A DNA stretch of 38,053 bases from Oscillospiraceae bacterium. Its GTDB lineage: Bacteria > Bacillota > Clostridia > Oscillospirales > Oscillospiraceae. The translations under genes and the position numbers were made by a program. The stretch is from positions 1-38,053 of the forward strand of contig JAJBUC010000054.1 of NCBI GenBank assembly GCA_020860545.1, read 5' to 3'. Below the pieces are notes generated by a model. The model searched no databases. It saw nothing but the letters and a program-made list of their open reading frames with translations, and was not told the DNA's origin. Below, piece after piece: positions 1 through 9,160 of the stretch; the stretch's first letter is position 1, and the number at the start of each line of letters is the position of its first letter.

Positions 1-737
1 TCTATAAGCAGATGATGGTGGGCGTCTTTGAGCGGGTCTATGCGCTCGCGCCCGTCTTCCGCGCCGAAACGCACAACACCCCCCGGCCCCGCAACGAATA
101 TACCTCCATGGACTTTGAGGTCGGTTTTATTCGGTCTTTTACCGCCCTCATGTGCTTTGAGACCGGCTATCTGCAGCACGCGATGGCGCTGCTCGCATCG
201 GAATACGCCGCCGACCTCAAGCGCCTGAATGTCACTCTCCCGGACGTCTCGCGCATTCCCACCGTCCGCTTCGATGAAATTAAACGTCTGGTCGCCGAGA
301 AGTACGGGCGAAATACCCGCGACCCCTATGACCTGGAGCCGGAGGAGGAGCAGCTCATCAGCCGCTACGCCAAGGAGGAGTGGGGGAGCGACTTTGTCTT
401 TGTCACCCACTATCCCAGCAAAAAGCGCCCGTTCTACGCGATGGACGACCCGTCCGACCCGCGCTACACCCTCTCCTTTGACCTGCTGTTCCGTGGAATG
501 GAGGTAACGACAGGCGGACAGCGCATCCACGACTATCAGGCGCAGGTGGACAAGATGATCGCCCGGGGCATGCATCCGGAGGAATTTACCCAGTACCTCA
601 TGCTCCACAAGCACGGCATCCCGCCCCACGGCGGCCTCGGCATCGGACTTGAGCGCCTGACCATGAAGCTGTGCGAGCTGGAAAATGTCCGCTATGCCTG
701 CCTCTTCCCCCGCGACCTCAACCGTCTGGAGCCCTAA
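1..737 (+). CDS. aspS: Aspartate--tRNA ligase, archaeal/non-discriminating type, C-terminal part (5' truncated by window)
   Basis: ORF 12..737; class II aaRS motifs FRAETHNTPRPRNEYTSMDFE and GGLGIGLERLTMKLCELENVRYACLFPRD; followed by gatCAB. Confidence 0.9.
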   Translation, partial: YKQMMVGVFERVYALAPVFRAETHNTPRPRNEYTSMDFEVGFIRSFTALMCFETGYLQHAMALLASEYAADLKRLNVTLPDVSRIPTVRFDEIKRLVAEKYGRNTRDPYDLEPEEEQLISRYAKEEWGSDFVFVTHYPSKKRPFYAMDDPSDPRYTLSFDLLFRGMEVTTGGQRIHDYQAQVDKMIARGMHPEEFTQYLMLHKHGIPPHGGLGIGLERLTMKLCELENVRYACLFPRDLNRLEP

Positions 738-739
738 CG

Positions 740-891
740 CAAATTCCCAAACATAGCACATATTCGCTTGGCAAAAGCAGCGCCATGCTGCGTCGCTCAA
801 ACTTGCATTCCACCAAGGAGCGCGGCATTTTCGCGCCTTGCCTGACACCGCTTTTGCCGGCGCTCGGTATGCGCTACGTTTTCTACATTTG
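740..891. repeat. Imperfect inverted-repeat (MITE-like/palindromic) intergenic element
   Basis: GGCAAAAGC (770-778) pairs with GCTTTTGCC (850-858); AAACATAGCACATA (749-762) pairs with TATGCGCTACGTTT (868-881) with 2 mismatches; outer CAAAT (740-744)/ATTTG (887-891). Confidence 0.55.
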
Positions 892-912
892 CTTTAACGA
901 AAGGAGCCTCTC

Positions 913-1200
913 ATGAAAATCACAACCGAAATGGTGGACTATATCTCCGCCCTCTCCCGCCTAAAGCTTGCCGACGCGGAAAAAACGGCGATGGCGGCAC
1001 AGCTTGAGCAGATTGTCTCCTATATGGACGTGCTGAACACACTGGATACCGACCAGATTGAGCCGATGAGCCATGTGTTCCCTGTGAAAAACGTCGTGCG
1101 TCCCGATGAAGCGCAGCCCTCCTTCCCGCGGGAAGCGCTGCTGAAAAACGCGCCCGTGCCGGATGAGGAGGCCTTCCTCTCCCCCAAAGCGGTGGATTAG
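913..1200 (+). CDS. gatC: Asp-tRNA(Asn)/Glu-tRNA(Gln) amidotransferase subunit C
   Basis: 95 aa; ALSRLKLADAEK...LEQIVSYMDVLNTLDTDQIEPMSHV typical GatC; AAAGGAG RBS; followed by gatA. Confidence 0.95.
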   Translation: MKITTEMVDYISALSRLKLADAEKTAMAAQLEQIVSYMDVLNTLDTDQIEPMSHVFPVKNVVRPDEAQPSFPREALLKNAPVPDEEAFLSPKAVD

Positions 1201-1218
1201 AAAGGGGACGAAGCAAGA

Positions 1219-2661
1219 ATGGAATTGTGCAAGCTCTCCGCACTGGAGCTAAACGCCGCCCTGCGCGCGGGCGAAACAACGCAGGAGGAGGCCATCGCGG
1301 CAGCGCAGGCCCGTATCCGTCAGACGCAGCCGGAGGATAACGCCTTCATTACCCGCTGTGACAGCCCCACACCGGCACCGGATCTCACCGCGTCCCCCCT
1401 TGCCGGGGTTCCGATGGCGTACAAGGACAACATCTGCACGCAGGGGCTAAAGACCTCGTGCGCCTCTAAAATCCTGGGCGATTTTCAGCCCCCTTACAGC
1501 GCCACGGTTGTGGAGCGGCTGAGCCGCGGCGGGGCGGTATGCCTCGGCAAGCTCAATATGGATGAATTTGCCATGGGCTCCACCTCGGAGACCTCCTTTT
1601 ACGGTGCGGTCAAGAATCCGTGGAATACAGGGCATGTCACCGGCGGCTCCTCCGGCGGTTCTGCAGCGGCAGTGGCGTCGGGTGCCTGCTGGTATGCCCT
1701 CGGCTCCGATACCGGCGGGTCTATCCGCCAGCCCGCCTCCTTCTGCGGTGTGACGGGCATGAAGCCGACCTACGGCACCGTCTCCCGCTACGGCCTGATC
1801 GCCTACGCCTCCTCGCTCGACCAGATCGGCCCCATCGCCAGAACCGCCGCCGACTGCGCCGCGGTGCTCGACCTGATGCAGGGCAAGGATCCCAGGGACG
1901 GCACTAGCCTCGATTTTGCCGCCGGTTCCCTGCTTTCCGGGCTGACCGGCGACATCCGGGGTATGAAAATCGGCCTCCCCGCAGATTGCTTTGAGGACGG
2001 CCTTAATCCCGAAATCGACAAGGCAGTGCGTGCAGCGGCCGACGTGCTGAAAGCGCGGGGCGCACAGGTCGAGACCTTTGCCCTGCCCATCATCCGCTAC
2101 GCTGTGCCCACGTACTATATTGTCGCCTCGGCGGAGGCGAGCAGCAACCTCTCCCGCTTTGACGGCATCAAATACGGCTGGCGCGCGGAGGGCTACGAGG
2201 ATCTCACCGATCTCTACGACAAAACCCGAACCGAGGGCTTCGGCGCGGAGGTCAAGCGCCGCATCCTGCTCGGCACCTTTGTGCTCTCCACCGGTTACTA
2301 CGATGCCTACTATAAAAAGGCCCTGCAGACCAAGGCGCTCATCAAAAACGCCTTTGACGCGGCCTTTGAAAAATACGATCTCCTGCTCACCCCCGTCTCC
2401 CCCTCCACCGCGCCGAAGCTGGGGGAAAGCCTCTCCGACCCGCTGCACATGTACCTCTCGGACATTTACACCGTCTCGGTCAACCTCGCGGGATTGCCGG
2501 GCATCTCCATGCCCTGCGGATTTGACGGCCAGGGTTTGCCCATCGGCGCACAGCTGATCGGCCCCGCCCTTGGCGACGGGACGGTTTTGAACGCCGCCCA
2601 CGCGTATCAGCAGGACACCGACTACCACAAGCGCACACCAGAGGGAGGTGCAACGGCATGA
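1219..2661 (+). CDS. gatA: Asp-tRNA(Asn)/Glu-tRNA(Gln) amidotransferase subunit A
   Basis: Amidase signature GGSSGGSAAAVASGACWYALGSDTGGSIRQPASFCGVTGMKPTYG; 480 aa. Confidence 0.98.
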   Translation: MELCKLSALELNAALRAGETTQEEAIAAAQARIRQTQPEDNAFITRCDSPTPAPDLTASPLAGVPMAYKDNICTQGLKTSCASKILGDFQPPYSATVVERLSRGGAVCLGKLNMDEFAMGSTSETSFYGAVKNPWNTGHVTGGSSGGSAAAVASGACWYALGSDTGGSIRQPASFCGVTGMKPTYGTVSRYGLIAYASSLDQIGPIARTAADCAAVLDLMQGKDPRDGTSLDFAAGSLLSGLTGDIRGMKIGLPADCFEDGLNPEIDKAVRAAADVLKARGAQVETFALPIIRYAVPTYYIVASAEASSNLSRFDGIKYGWRAEGYEDLTDLYDKTRTEGFGAEVKRRILLGTFVLSTGYYDAYYKKALQTKALIKNAFDAAFEKYDLLLTPVSPSTAPKLGESLSDPLHMYLSDIYTVSVNLAGLPGISMPCGFDGQGLPIGAQLIGPALGDGTVLNAAHAYQQDTDYHKRTPEGGATA

Positions 2662-4091
2662 CATGGGAAACTGTGATTGGACTGGAGACACATGTGGAGC
2701 TCTCCACAAAGACAAAAATTTTCTGCAACTGCACCACCGAATTCGGCGGCGACCCCAATACCCATTGCTGCCCGGTGTGCACCGGTATGCCGGGAACGCT
2801 TCCCATACTCAATGAGGCAGTCGTGAAGTTCGCCGCCAAAGCTGGGCTCGCGCTTAATTGCAGCATTACCCGCAACTGCAAATTTGACCGGAAAAACTAC
2901 TTTTACCCCGACCTCCCCAAGGCGTACCAGATCTCGCAGCTCTATCTCCCCATCTGCCGCGACGGCGCGGTGCCCATCGTCACAGAGGCGGGGGAGAAAA
3001 CCATCCGCATCCACGAGATCCACATGGAGGAGGACGCGGGCAAGCTCGTGCACGACCCGTGGATCGACCAGTCCCGCGCCGACTACAACCGCTGCGGCGT
3101 ACCGTTGATCGAGATCGTCACCGAGCCGGACTTCCGCAGTGCCGACGAGGTGACCGCGTATCTCGAAAAGCTGCGCGCCACCCTGCAGTATCTGGAGGTC
3201 TCCGACTGCAAGATGCAGGAGGGCTCGCTGCGCTGTGACGTCAACCTCTCCGTCCGCCCGGCAGGCAGCTCCGAACTTGGCACACGCACCGAGATGAAAA
3301 ACCTCAACTCCTTTAAGGCGATTGCCCGTTCCATCGCCTACGAGGCAAAGCGCCAGATCGAGGCGCTGGAAGAGGGCAAAACCATTGTGCAGGAGACGCG
3401 CCGCTGGGACGAAAACAAGGACGCAACCTTTACCATGCGCTCCAAGGAGAACGCGCAGGACTACCGCTACTTCCCTGAACCGGATATTCCGCCGCTGGAG
3501 CTTTCGGAGGAATATCTCGCCGCCCTGCGCGCCGAGCAGCCGGAGCTCGCCGAGGAAAAGCGCCTGCGCTACCAGCGCGATTATCAGCTCCCCCCCTACG
3601 ACGCAGCCATGATCACAGGCCAGAAGGCGCTGGCAGACTTCTTTGAAGCCGCCGTCGCGCGGGGCGCGGAGGCCAAACAGGTGTCCAACTGGATTATGGG
3701 CGAGGTGATGCGCCAGCTCTCTGCCCTGGGGCTTGAGGCCAGGGACATGAAGCTCACCCCCCGGACCCTTGCCCGCCTCATCACCCTTGTCAAGGAGGGC
3801 AAGCTCAACCGCAACACTGCCGTTAAGGTCTTTGACGCGATTTTTGATACCGACGGCGATGTGGATGCCTATGTCTCCGCGCATGGACTGGAGCAGGTCT
3901 CCGACGCCGGGCTGGTGGGCAAAATTGTCGACGCGGTCTTTGCGGCAAACCCAAAATCCATTGAGGACTATAAAGCAGGCAAAGAAAAAGCCTTCGGCTT
4001 TCTGGTCGGGCAGGTCATGCGCGAGCTCAAAGGCCAGGCTTCCCCCGCTGTTGTGAACGCCGCTATCCGGGAAAAGCTCGAAACACTTTGA
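2658..4091 (+). CDS. gatB: Asp-tRNA(Asn)/Glu-tRNA(Gln) amidotransferase subunit B
   Basis: ETVIGLETHVELSTKTKIFCNC; 477 aa; 4-bp overlap with gatA. Confidence 0.98.
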   Translation: MTWETVIGLETHVELSTKTKIFCNCTTEFGGDPNTHCCPVCTGMPGTLPILNEAVVKFAAKAGLALNCSITRNCKFDRKNYFYPDLPKAYQISQLYLPICRDGAVPIVTEAGEKTIRIHEIHMEEDAGKLVHDPWIDQSRADYNRCGVPLIEIVTEPDFRSADEVTAYLEKLRATLQYLEVSDCKMQEGSLRCDVNLSVRPAGSSELGTRTEMKNLNSFKAIARSIAYEAKRQIEALEEGKTIVQETRRWDENKDATFTMRSKENAQDYRYFPEPDIPPLELSEEYLAALRAEQPELAEEKRLRYQRDYQLPPYDAAMITGQKALADFFEAAVARGAEAKQVSNWIMGEVMRQLSALGLEARDMKLTPRTLARLITLVKEGKLNRNTAVKVFDAIFDTDGDVDAYVSAHGLEQVSDAGLVGKIVDAVFAANPKSIEDYKAGKEKAFGFLVGQVMRELKGQASPAVVNAAIREKLETL

Positions 4092-4150
4092 GCATCATAC
4101 TCCTTGCCATGCGGAAAAAGTAGTACAGACAAACAATATAAATACAGCCA

Positions 4151-4185
4151 AGGGGAGCCCTGACCGATCAGTTCAGGGCTCCCCT
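4151..4185. terminator. Intergenic stem-loop between convergent gatB and metY
   Basis: AGGGGAGCCCTGA (4151-4163) / TCAGGGCTCCCCT (4173-4185) perfect 13-bp stem. Confidence 0.75.
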
Positions 4186-4202
4186 CATTTCCATGATTCC
4201 GT

Positions 4203-5486
4203 TTAGACTTCGGCAAGCGCCTGTTCGATGTCGGCGAGTATATCCCGGATATCCTCAATTCCAACGGAAAAGCGCACGAGATCGGGCGCTACGCCCGCAG
4301 CGGCGAGCTCCGCGTCGCTCATCTGCCGGTGGGTACTGGAGGCCGGGTGAAGCACGCAGGTCTTCGCGTCTGCGACGTGGGTCGCGATGGACGCAAGCTT
4401 CAGCCCCGCCATGAAGCGGGACGCGGCTTCCCGCCCGCCCTTGACGCCGAAGGATACCACGCCGCAGGTCCCCTGCGGCATATACTTCTGCGCGCACGCG
4501 TAATACTGATCCCCTTTTAAGCCGGGATATTTCACCCACGCCACCTTTGCGTGCTGCGCGAGGTATTCCGCCACCGCCTGCCCGTTGCGGCAGTGCTGCG
4601 CCATGCGCAGGGGGAGCGTCTCTAACCCGACGTTGAGCAGATAGGAGTTCATGGGTGCGGGGATAGAGCCGAGGTCGCGCATGAGCTGCACCACCGCCTT
4701 GGTGATAAACGCTCCGCCGAGGCCAAAGCGCTCGGTATAAGTCACGCCGTGATAGCTTTCGTCGGGCGTGCACAGCCCCGGATATTTATCCGGATACTTT
4801 GTCCAGTCGAAATTGCCGGAATCGACAATCGCGCCGCCGACCGCATTTGCATGCCCGTCCATATACTTGGTTGTGGAGTGTGTTACAATATCCGCACCAA
4901 AGGCTATGGGCCTGCAGTTGACCGGCGTGGGGAAGGTGTTATCAACGATAAGCGGCACGCCGTTCTCATGCGCCACCCTGGCAAAACGTTCAATATCTAA
5001 AACCGACAGCGCCGGGTTTGCCACCGTCTCGCCGAAAAGCGCCTTTGTGTTGGGCTGGAAGGCGGCGCGCAACGTCTCCTCCGAGCAATCGGGGTCTACA
5101 AACGTGAAGGAAATGCCCATCCGCTTCATGGTCACGGCAAAGAGGTTGTAGGTGCCGCCGTAGATGGCGGATGACGCCACAATATGATCTCCGCAGGATG
5201 CGATGTTAAAAACCGTGTAAAAATTCGCAGCCTGACCGGAAGAGGTCAGCATCGCCGCGCCCCCCCCCTCCATGGCGCATATTTTAGCCGCAACGTGATC
5301 ATTGGTCGGGTTTTGCAGGCGGGTATAGAAATAACCGCTCGCCTCCAGGTCGAACAGCGCGCCCATCTTCTCGCTGGTCTCATAGCGGAAGGTCGTGCTC
5401 TGGACGATAGGGATATTGCGCGGCTGCCCGTTTTCCGGACGGTAGCCCGCGTGGATAGACTGGGTGGCAATCTGCTGTTCTTTCAT
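4203..5486 (-). CDS. metY: O-acetylhomoserine aminocarboxypropyltransferase/sulfhydrylase (PLP-dependent)
   Basis: 427 aa; IATQSIHAGYRPE, AAMLTSSGQAAN, STTKYMDGHANAVGGAIVDSG; Cys/Met PLP family. Confidence 0.9.
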   Translation of the reverse strand: MKEQQIATQSIHAGYRPENGQPRNIPIVQSTTFRYETSEKMGALFDLEASGYFYTRLQNPTNDHVAAKICAMEGGGAAMLTSSGQAANFYTVFNIASCGDHIVASSAIYGGTYNLFAVTMKRMGISFTFVDPDCSEETLRAAFQPNTKALFGETVANPALSVLDIERFARVAHENGVPLIVDNTFPTPVNCRPIAFGADIVTHSTTKYMDGHANAVGGAIVDSGNFDWTKYPDKYPGLCTPDESYHGVTYTERFGLGGAFITKAVVQLMRDLGSIPAPMNSYLLNVGLETLPLRMAQHCRNGQAVAEYLAQHAKVAWVKYPGLKGDQYYACAQKYMPQGTCGVVSFGVKGGREAASRFMAGLKLASIATHVADAKTCVLHPASSTHRQMSDAELAAAGVAPDLVRFSVGIEDIRDILADIEQALAEV

Positions 5487-5552
5487 CCTGTTGACTTCCT
5501 TTCATGGCTCTGTAATGCCTTTTATTTTACAGAAGAAGCCGGCTTCTGTCAA

Positions 5553-6476
5553 TTACTTTTCCAATGTAAAATCCGGTGTAATGGGTTCATGCAGCAGCAT
5601 GCCGCCCGCAGACTCGACCGGCTCGCCGTCCACCAGGAACAGCACCTGTCTGATCTTCTCCGTGTCCAGACTGCAGAGGGTATTGACCATACAGTAAATC
5701 ATCGCTTCAAACTGCTTGTCTCCATACGGCACAGCGGTTAACAGTTCCGCCGACAGGTTCAGGATATAACCGCCCTCCGCCGGTGTCACCGACAGGAGCT
5801 GCACGCCGGTGGGGATAGGCGCAAGGTCTTCCCCCACGGGGCCGGAAAAAAGCGCCTCCATCGTCGCCTGCGCAAGGGTGCCGTCCTCCTCCACGAGCAC
5901 CTGCCGGGTCTCTACCCCCAAGCCGTCCCCATCCTGCCGGGAAAACCAGAGCGTCACCATAACGCTCACGGCCTCCTCCTCCGCCCAATCCAGCACAAGG
6001 TCGGAAGGACTCAGCTGCTGCATCTGGCGAAAGGCGAGCGCGTCGCCCTCCACCGTGACCCCTACCGATGTAATCTCATCGAGCTGGCAGAGCGTCAGTG
6101 CAATGCAGCTGTTGGCAATGGTCAGGTCAACGCCGGACAGCCCGCCGTATTGCCCTGAAAGATCCACCGTCAGCTGCCCCTCCTCAAGCTGCCAGTCGCG
6201 CACCGTTACCCCGGCAGGGAACGGCGAGACAAGCCCCAACTCCTCCGCAGGACCGGCAAGCAAGAGCGAAAGCAGCGCATCCACAGGCTTTTCCGACTCG
6301 TCCGCCGTGAAGACATGTGTCTCAAATCCAACCGCCGTGCCCCCGGCCCCCGGCTCGGACACCGCGAAGTACAGATCGACCGTCTCCCCGCTTTTGTCCA
6401 CCTGCTGTTTGCAGGCGGGCAGGAGGAGTATCAGGCACAGCGCAGCGCAGGCCGCTATACAAATATTCCGCCTCAT
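5553..6476 (-). CDS. GerMN-domain lipoprotein
   Basis: Lipobox-like LLPACK; two GerMN-like repeats (VDLYFAVSEPG.../VMVTLWFSRQDGDGL...); 4-bp overlap with upstream HK. Confidence 0.8.
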   Translation of the reverse strand: MRRNICIAACAALCLILLLPACKQQVDKSGETVDLYFAVSEPGAGGTAVGFETHVFTADESEKPVDALLSLLLAGPAEELGLVSPFPAGVTVRDWQLEEGQLTVDLSGQYGGLSGVDLTIANSCIALTLCQLDEITSVGVTVEGDALAFRQMQQLSPSDLVLDWAEEEAVSVMVTLWFSRQDGDGLGVETRQVLVEEDGTLAQATMEALFSGPVGEDLAPIPTGVQLLSVTPAEGGYILNLSAELLTAVPYGDKQFEAMIYCMVNTLCSLDTEKIRQVLFLVDGEPVESAGGMLLHEPITPDFTLEK

Positions 6477-7921
6477 TGCGTCTTCTCCTCCCCCGGCAGG
6501 TACGCCTGAAATACCACTTCAAAGCACGTGCCCTCCGGCTCCCGCCGCCGCGCCGTAACGATACCGCCGTGTCGGTTTGCCGTGTCGCTGACGATGGAGA
6601 GGCCGAGGCCGGTGCCCCCCGCCGCGCGGGAGCGCGCTTTATCCACACGGTAAAACCGGTCGAACACCTTCGTCAGCTCATCCTCCGGAATGCCGACGCC
6701 GGTATCCTCCACACGCAGGGTCACCATTCCGCCCTTGCGTTCCAGCATGACGAACACTGCGCCACCGGGGAAATTATATTTAATCGCGTTTTCGATCAAA
6801 TTGAATATAATCTGATAGAGATCGTCCTCGGTGGCGTACACCACTGCGTCCGGTATCAGCGCCGTGTGAATTTGGATACCCTCCGCCTGTGCAAGCGGAA
6901 GGAGCATATGGCGCACCCGCTCCACCACCGGGGCGATGGAAACCGGCGTGCGCTCCAGCCCGCCGCCGCTGTCCATCCGCGTGAGCGCAAGCAGCTTTTC
7001 CGTAATACGGGTCAGCCGCTCCGCCTCCTCGCCGATATCGGATACAAATTCTCTGGTGGTCGCGGCGTTCATCTCCTCGCTCTGCAGGATGGAGTCGGTG
7101 AGCAGGCGGATGGAGGCCAGCGGTGTCTTCAGCTCGTGGGAGGCGTCCGAGACAAAGCGGCGGCGCACCTCGTCGGTCGTCTGCAGCCGCCCCGTGAGCT
7201 CGTTAAATTCCCCCGCCAGCAGGGCAAGCTCATCCTTCCCCTCCACCGGCACGCGGGGGCTGTATTCTCCCGCACGCACAGTTCGAATGGCCTGCAGCAG
7301 ATCCCCCATCCGCCGGGTGAAGGTGCGGGAAAAGAGCGCGATGACCACCATCGCCACCACACACGTCACAATAGAGATAGAGCGCAGGGTGCTCTGAATC
7401 CCCAGCAGCAGCTCCCCCTGCGCGGCGTCGTACTCATAGAGACATACCGCGCCTATATTCATGCCCCGGTACACCACCGGCACCGCAGCGCGGCTGCGAA
7501 ACGCCCCGTCGCGGAAGGTCGCGTGGAACACATCCTGCCCGTGCAGCGCGCTTGTAATCTCGCGCAGCAGGGCGTATTGGCCCGTCGCTACCGCAGTCTC
7601 TCCGCTGTCGTAGAGCACCAGCCCCATGGTGTCCGTGACCATCACGCGGCGGTTGTCTCCGGTGCCGCCCAGCTTTTCCATCACCAGCTGCACACTTTCC
7701 GCCGTCAGGGCCTCCGGCCCGGCCAGCGTGGAGGCGATGACCGACGCCTGATCCTGCAGCAGGGAGGTCTGCTTGGCCTGGAACACCAGATCCTGCGACA
7801 CCAGAGCCGGATAGATATTCAGCAGAATCAAAACCGCCGCAAAGATGACAATGACCACCAAAGAAAACTGCGCCTGCAGCGACCGCCAGAACGGCACCCT
7901 TTTGTTTGTATCCTCCGCCAT
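6473..7921 (-). CDS. Sensor histidine kinase (PhoR-like)
   Basis: HAMP-like region, H-box DASHELKTPLASIRLLTDSIL, N/G boxes NLIENAIKYN, VEDTGVGIPEDE, GGTGLGLSIV. Confidence 0.95.
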   Translation of the reverse strand: MAEDTNKRVPFWRSLQAQFSLVVIVIFAAVLILLNIYPALVSQDLVFQAKQTSLLQDQASVIASTLAGPEALTAESVQLVMEKLGGTGDNRRVMVTDTMGLVLYDSGETAVATGQYALLREITSALHGQDVFHATFRDGAFRSRAAVPVVYRGMNIGAVCLYEYDAAQGELLLGIQSTLRSISIVTCVVAMVVIALFSRTFTRRMGDLLQAIRTVRAGEYSPRVPVEGKDELALLAGEFNELTGRLQTTDEVRRRFVSDASHELKTPLASIRLLTDSILQSEEMNAATTREFVSDIGEEAERLTRITEKLLALTRMDSGGGLERTPVSIAPVVERVRHMLLPLAQAEGIQIHTALIPDAVVYATEDDLYQIIFNLIENAIKYNFPGGAVFVMLERKGGMVTLRVEDTGVGIPEDELTKVFDRFYRVDKARSRAAGGTGLGLSIVSDTANRHGGIVTARRREPEGTCFEVVFQAYLPGEEKTQ

Positions 7922-7925
7922 CGCC

Positions 7926-8621
7926 TCAGCCTTCCTCCGGTCTGTCCTTCAAATAATAGCCGACGCCCCACTTTGTCAGAATATACTGCGGCTCGGCAGG
8001 ACTCAGCTCCAGCTTTTCACGCAGGCGGCGGACATGGACGTCCACGGTACGGTAATCGCCGATATACTCATAGCCCCACACCACATTGAGCAGGTTTTCC
8101 CGGCTGTAGACCCGCCCGGGATTGCGCATAAAGAGCTCCATCAGGTCAAACTCCTTGGCCGTGAGCTCCACCGGTGTGCCGTCCCGCCACGCCGCGCGCG
8201 CGCGGGTGTCGAGCAGGATATGGCCCACCTGCAGACGCTTGCCGTCCTCCTTCTGCGCGGCAAGCCCCGCGCGGCGCAGGAGCGCCCGCACCCGCGCCTT
8301 CAGCTCCAGAATGTTAAACGGCTTTGTGATATAGTCGTCCGCACCGTATTCAAAGCCGATGATCTTATCGTTGTCCTCCGTCCGCGCAGTGAGCATGATA
8401 ATCGGGACATTGGAAAACTCCCGGATGCGCATACATGCCTCCAGTCCATCGAGCTTGGGCATCATCAGATCCAGTATAATGAGGTCATACGCGCCGTTGC
8501 GCGCCAAGTCGACGGCGCTCTCACCGTCGTGTCCAACCTCCACGGTGTACCCTTCCCCCTCCAGATTAAACTTGATCCCTTTGACCAGAACCGGTTCGTC
8601 ATCTACCACCAGAATTTTCAT
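7926..8621 (-). CDS. Response regulator, OmpR/PhoB family
   Basis: MKILVVDDEPVLVKGIKFNLEGEGY...LIILDLMMPKLDG...YITKPFN plus winged-helix VDVHVRRLREKLE. Confidence 0.96.
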   Translation of the reverse strand: MKILVVDDEPVLVKGIKFNLEGEGYTVEVGHDGESAVDLARNGAYDLIILDLMMPKLDGLEACMRIREFSNVPIIMLTARTEDNDKIIGFEYGADDYITKPFNILELKARVRALLRRAGLAAQKEDGKRLQVGHILLDTRARAAWRDGTPVELTAKEFDLMELFMRNPGRVYSRENLLNVVWGYEYIGDYRTVDVHVRRLREKLELSPAEPQYILTKWGVGYYLKDRPEEG

Positions 8622-9094
8622 GAAGCATCCTCCACCGTAATTTCATCAATGATGTTCGCCAAAAGCCCCTCGCCAATGCCGCTCACCCGCGTGATGTCCT
8701 CCGGGATACGATACGGGCCGTTCTCGTTTCGGTCGGCAATAATCGCCTTCGCACGCGCCTCACCAATGCCGGAAAGGGTCATCAGCGTATCGATATCTGC
8801 CGTGTTAATATTGACCTTCCCCCCGGACACGGGCGCTGCTTCCTGTGTGCTTTCCGGTGCCTGCGTTGCGGGCACCGGCGTTGGCGTGGGTGCCGCCGTC
8901 TCGATCGCCTGCGTTTGGTAGGCGAGCTGCGTCTCAACCTGTACGGACGCGCCGCCGCTGCCGCGGGCAAACCAGCCGCCGCAGAAGGCAATGCAGGCGA
9001 CGAAGAGGAGCAGCGCAATATGTCCAATCTTTATATCTTTCAAAAATATCCCTCTCCCCCGGTTGCGCGGCATAGCGTTCTCTGCTATAATCAT
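8618..9094 (-). CDS. ComEA-like helix-hairpin-helix protein with N-terminal TM segment
   Basis: GGKVNINTADIDTLMTLSGIGEARAKAIIADRNENGPY; 4-bp overlap with RR; exact start codon uncertain. Confidence 0.85.
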   Translation of the reverse strand: MIIAENAMPRNRGRGIFLKDIKIGHIALLLFVACIAFCGGWFARGSGGASVQVETQLAYQTQAIETAAPTPTPVPATQAPESTQEAAPVSGGKVNINTADIDTLMTLSGIGEARAKAIIADRNENGPYRIPEDITRVSGIGEGLLANIIDEITVEDAS

Positions 9095-9160
9095 AATCAG
9101 TTCACATAACTGCTACATAACATCACGCTATTATTATAACATATTGAACGGGAGTTTCCT

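Noticed and set aside
1447-3884. Minus-strand ORFs of 422 aa and 420 aa opposite gatA and gatB
   Set aside because: Shadow ORFs opposite unmistakable gatA/gatB.
5525-5550. ACAGAAG...CTTCTGT inverted repeat downstream of the GerMN gene as a terminator
   Set aside because: Short 7-bp stem followed by A-rich rather than T-rich sequence on the minus strand; not convincing.
6317-8089. 590-aa plus-strand ORF antisense to the histidine kinase
   Set aside because: Shadow ORF in GC-rich DNA; low-complexity R/H/P-rich translation, opposite a clear HK gene.
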